Source: Pseudarthrobacter sp. L1SW
GTDB lineage: Bacteria > Actinomycetota > Actinomycetes > Actinomycetales > Micrococcaceae
Length of the DNA: 64,000 nucleotides
Direction: 5' to 3'
Assembly (NCBI RefSeq): GCF_020809045.1
Contig: NZ_CP078079.1
Coordinates: 682,001 to 746,000 of the forward strand
Position numbers and translations under genes: made by a program. The notes beneath the pieces were generated by a model, which made no database searches, had not been told where the DNA came from, and was given only the letters and a program-made list of their open reading frames with translations. Below, in pieces: positions 61,161 through 64,000 of this stretch. Numbering within the stretch: the stretch's first letter is position 1; each line of letters opens with the position of its first letter.

Positions 61161-62726
61161 TCAGCACACCGTGTTGTCCGCGGGAACCTGCCCGCGGACG
61201 AGGTAGGCGTCAACCGCATCCTCGATGCAGCCGTTGGACCGGCCGTATGCGGTGTGGCCTTCGCCTTTCCAGGTCATAAGTGCAGCGTTGCCCAGCTGCT
61301 TGCGCAGCGATGACGCCCACTCCACCGGCGTGGCGGGGTCCCCGGTGGTGCCGATTACCACGATGGTGGATGAGCCGTCGTATTCCACGGGGGCGGGCGT
61401 GCGCACGTTCGGGTACGGCCAGTCGACGCAGTTGGTGCCGCCGTAGGCAAAGAAATACCCGAAGGTGGGGGAGTCCTGCGTCAGGCGCTGCTGTTCCGCA
61501 CGCATTCCGGCGGTATCGGACACCATGGGGTAATCGAGGCAGTTGATGGCGTTGAACGCAAAAGTGGAATTGGATGTGTACGTCCCGTCGGAGGATCGGT
61601 CCGCGCCGAGGTCCGCGAGCCGCAGCATGAGGCTCACGTCTCCCGTCATTGCCGCTTCCAGAGCCTGTGTCAGGGCGGGCCAGCTCTGGTCGTTGTACAG
61701 CGGCGTGATGAGGCCGCTCACGAAGATGGTGGCATTGACTACACGCCCGTCCTTGGCCGTGCGGGGAGTCTGCTGGACGGCGGCGATCAGGTCGCGGATC
61801 TGCTGGACGCCCGTATCCACGTCCCCGGTCAGCGGGCATCCGTCCTGGGCCTGGCAGCTGGCTACGTATGCCCGGATTGCCCTCTCGAAGGCGCGGGCTT
61901 GTCCGCTGGTCAGCTCCTCATAGCTGATGGAGGGGTCCAGGGCACCGTCGAGGACCATCCGGCCCACATTCTCAGGGAAGAGGGAAGCGTAGGTGGACCC
62001 CAGGAAGGTGCCGTAGGAGTACCCGAGGTAGTTTAGCTTTGCATCGTTGACCACGGCACGGAGGATGTCCAGGTCCTTCGCGGAGCTGACGGTGTCGATG
62101 TGCCCCAGCAACGAGCCGGTCTGCTCACCGCACTGCGCGGCGATCGCTTTGTTGTCCGCCAGGGCGGCAGCCAGGCCGGGATCCGTTTCCATGGCGTAGA
62201 CCTTCGCCCTGGCCGCGTCCCGTTCCGCGTCCGTCATGCAGGTCACGGGGGCGGAGCGCTTCACGCCGCGGGGATCGAAGCCCACGAGGTCGAACGAATC
62301 GCGAACAGGCTGGGAGAAATGGGTGCCGGCGGCGTCCTTGACGAAGTCATAGCCGGAAGCGCCGGGACCGCCCGGATTGACCAGCAGGCTGCCCGTCTTC
62401 TTCCCCGTGCTCGAAGCCCTCAGCGCGGCCAGCTGGATCGTCCCGCCGTCGGGGTTGCCGTAGTCCATGGGCACTGCCACCTTGGCGCACTGGAACTCGC
62501 CCTCGCACGGCTCCCAGACGACTTCCTGTGAGTAGAACTTCTCCAGCCCGGCAGGCGCAGAGGCCACGATCGACGGGTCGGCCTTGGCCGTGGCAGCCTC
62601 CTGGCTGCGTTCGCCGCCGTTGAGGAGGCTGCAGGACGCCAGGACCATGGCCAGGACCATGGCACCAAGGGCGCGGACGCCTATCGCCACGGATCGCGGC
62701 CGTGCGGGCAGGGGGCGGGCAGTCAT
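61161..62726 (-). CDS. Secreted S33-type alpha/beta-hydrolase (tripeptidyl aminopeptidase-like) lipoprotein
   Basis: 521 residues. Signal with lipobox VLASC (Cys32). The mature enzyme has VNPGGPGASGYDF (oxyanion hole, about 115), the nucleophile in GYSYGTFLGSTYASLFP (about 232), TTGDPATPVEW near the Asp and GEGHTAYG for the catalytic His. The layout is of Streptomyces Tap/SlpD-type exported peptidases, probably membrane-anchored by lipid. AAGGAGA stands 5 nt before the ATG. Confidence 0.92.
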   Translation of the reverse strand: MTARPLPARPRSVAIGVRALGAMVLAMVLASCSLLNGGERSQEAATAKADPSIVASAPAGLEKFYSQEVVWEPCEGEFQCAKVAVPMDYGNPDGGTIQLAALRASSTGKKTGSLLVNPGGPGASGYDFVKDAAGTHFSQPVRDSFDLVGFDPRGVKRSAPVTCMTDAERDAARAKVYAMETDPGLAAALADNKAIAAQCGEQTGSLLGHIDTVSSAKDLDILRAVVNDAKLNYLGYSYGTFLGSTYASLFPENVGRMVLDGALDPSISYEELTSGQARAFERAIRAYVASCQAQDGCPLTGDVDTGVQQIRDLIAAVQQTPRTAKDGRVVNATIFVSGLITPLYNDQSWPALTQALEAAMTGDVSLMLRLADLGADRSSDGTYTSNSTFAFNAINCLDYPMVSDTAGMRAEQQRLTQDSPTFGYFFAYGGTNCVDWPYPNVRTPAPVEYDGSSTIVVIGTTGDPATPVEWASSLRKQLGNAALMTWKGEGHTAYGRSNGCIEDAVDAYLVRGQVPADNTVC

Positions 62727-62742
62727 CGGTCTCCTTGAAGGA

Positions 62743-63885
62743 CTAGATCAGGCTGGCTGCCATGGACTCAATGGTCAACAGCGGTGCAACGTTGGTGGTG
62801 GTGATGCGTTCGCGGGCTTTGTTGATGGCATCCATCCGGGCAAGCGTGGATTCCGGCGTGGAGCGGCGGGCGAATTCCTCCAGTTCGCTCCTCAGCTCAA
62901 CGTTTACCAGCTCAACAGCATTCCCCAGCTGGATGATCAGCACATCCCGGTAGAAAGAGAGGAGATCCGTCAGCGTCCGGTCCAGGGAATCCGTGATGGA
63001 CCGCTTGGCCCGGCGCTTCTGGTCTTCCTCCAGCTGCTTCACCTGGCTGCGCATGGCAGGCGGGAGCGTCCCGGACTCAGGTGCGCCCAGGGTAGCCAGC
63101 AAGGCTGCCTTCTCCGCAGCGTCCCGTTCTTCGTTGGAGCTGTTGGCTTCTGCGGTGGCGATCTTGACGAGTTTGTCCGCCATCATCACCGCGGCCGTGA
63201 CGCCGCGCAGGCCGAGCGGAAACCGCACGGTTTCCAGCCGGCGTTCCCGGGCCGCGGGATCACGGGCAAGGCGGCGGGCGATGCCCACGTGGCTTTGCGC
63301 TGCCCGCGCCGCGCGCTCCGCGAGGGCCGGGTCCACGCCGTCGCGCTTCACCAGCAGGGCGGCAACGTCCGCGGCCGGCGGCAGCCGCAACGCCACGCTG
63401 CGGCAGCGCGAGCGGATGGTCACCAGGACGTCGGCCGGGGACGGTGCACACAGCATCCACACCGTCCGGGGGGTGGGTTCCTCGATGGCCTTGAGCAGGA
63501 CGTTGGTGGTGCGCTCGGCCATGCGGTCGGCGTCCTCCACCACGATGATCCGCCAGCGGCCTGCCGAGGGCCGGTTGCCGGCGGTGGCCACCAGTTCACG
63601 GGCTTCGTCGATGGTGATGGTGACCTTCTCGGTGCGGACAAACGTAACGTCCGAATGGGTTTCGCCGAGGATGGTCAGGCAGGCGGCGCAGCTTCCGCAG
63701 CCGCGCTGGCTGACGTCCTCCTGGTCGCAGTTCAGTGCGGCGGCAAACGCCTTGGCCGCGTTGGACCGCCCGGAACCCGGCGGGCCGGTGAAAAGCCATG
63801 CGTGCGTCAGCCCTTCGCCGCTTGAGGCCTGCCGCAACTGTTCGACGACGGCGGGCTGGCCCTGGAGGTCGTCCCACACCGTCAC
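62743..63885 (-). CDS. holB: DNA polymerase III subunit delta'
   Basis: 380 residues. Clamp-loader fold with the modified P-loop GPPGSGRSNAAKAFAAAL (about 34-51), zinc Cys in RGCGSCAACL (about 62-71), and the SRC-motif region IRSRCRSVALRLP (about 158). The subunit helps load the sliding clamp. GTG at 63885 overlaps the stop of the preceding gene as GTGA. The lipoprotein peptidase starts 16 bp after its stop. Confidence 0.93.
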   Translation of the reverse strand: MTVWDDLQGQPAVVEQLRQASSGEGLTHAWLFTGPPGSGRSNAAKAFAAALNCDQEDVSQRGCGSCAACLTILGETHSDVTFVRTEKVTITIDEARELVATAGNRPSAGRWRIIVVEDADRMAERTTNVLLKAIEEPTPRTVWMLCAPSPADVLVTIRSRCRSVALRLPPAADVAALLVKRDGVDPALAERAARAAQSHVGIARRLARDPAARERRLETVRFPLGLRGVTAAVMMADKLVKIATAEANSSNEERDAAEKAALLATLGAPESGTLPPAMRSQVKQLEEDQKRRAKRSITDSLDRTLTDLLSFYRDVLIIQLGNAVELVNVELRSELEEFARRSTPESTLARMDAINKARERITTTNVAPLLTIESMAASLI

Positions 63886-64000
63886 GAGCCGCCCCCGACC
63901 GCTGTGGCCCGGCCGTGGGAGACACCTGCGGGCGCTTCGTCCTGCACCGCGAGAAGGGTATTCACCCGTTCGAGGATCCGGGAGGACAGCTCACTGACGG
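63882..64000 (-). CDS. tmk: C-terminus of thymidylate kinase (5' end outside window)
   Basis: 39 codons are visible, ending SELSSRILERVNTLLAV then a polar tail and TGA. Alone this is not diagnostic; the helix fits the last helix of dTMP kinases, and tmk directly precedes holB in many actinobacteria. It overlaps holB by 4 bp. Confidence 0.6.
   Translation of the reverse strand, partial: VSELSSRILERVNTLLAVQDEAPAGVSHGRATAVGGGS

Overview
The window is about 64 kb of high-GC actinobacterial chromosome, most like Arthrobacter/Pseudarthrobacter (Micrococcaceae). This placement rests on protein content and signals, not on a database search. The supporting items are a bacterial proteasome activator (Bpa), a ydaO-type c-di-AMP riboswitch in front of a cell-wall hydrolase, a DUF222/HNH protein, an NsrR-Hmp pair, a GTP-type PEP carboxykinase, and many genes whose start codon sits 6-7 nt after a TANNNT-like -10 box (leaderless mRNA). 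I see no prophage, insertion sequence or CRISPR array. It reads as ordinary chromosome with compact operons, five tRNA genes (all on the minus strand, each followed by a hairpin terminator) and a few low-complexity coding regions.

Layout, 1-13 kb: the end of a 3-hydroxybenzoate 6-hydroxylase-like monooxygenase; a PucR-type regulator overlapping a glutaminase gene; tRNA-Ser(CGA); a DUF222/HNH protein with tandem repeats; a tight trio of MDR dehydrogenase, 6-pyruvoyl-tetrahydropterin-synthase-like enzyme and GT4 glycosyltransferase (candidate uncharacterised pterin or deazapurine pathway); tadA; a PAP2 phosphatase; upp; a VOC protein; and a secreted transglycosylase-like protein under the c-di-AMP riboswitch. 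13-23 kb: a two-component system, an orphan winged-helix regulator, a SixA-like phosphatase, and a four-gene YhgE/TetR operon whose operator fills the promoter spacer, then a flavin disulfide reductase.

23-38 kb: tRNA-Arg(ACG), pckG with a Crp/GlxR-like site, hmp and nsrR with palindromic operators, phosphomannomutase, a RecQ helicase with a C-terminal phosphoribosyltransferase-like domain, an MFS exporter, tRNA-Ser(GCT), a GNAT protein, an S9 peptidase, and an FAD/NAD(P)-binding protein that ends in a nested inverted-repeat element. 38-52 kb: a 1518-residue secreted nuclease/5'-nucleotidase fusion, a VOC protein, tRNA-Ser(TGA), a quinone oxidoreductase with a PadR regulator, a double DUF1540 protein, cstA-ybdD, bpa with a small partner gene, and an aldo/keto reductase.

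52-64 kb: a ComJ-like protein, a DUF416-like protein and a coiled-coil protein in one run; a phosphodiester glycosidase divergent from a Tat-exported PhoD phosphatase with PHO-box-like repeats between them; secreted and hypothetical proteins; a DRGH-motif nuclease; tRNA-Thr(CGT); a secreted S33-type peptidase; and holB overlapping the end of what is probably tmk. Functional themes are phosphate and nucleic-acid scavenging (nuclease/nucleotidase, phosphodiester glycosidase, PhoD, nonspecific nuclease, PAP2, upp), carbon and nitrogen switching (cstA, pckG, glutaminase), nitrosative stress (hmp/nsrR) and cell-envelope upkeep.
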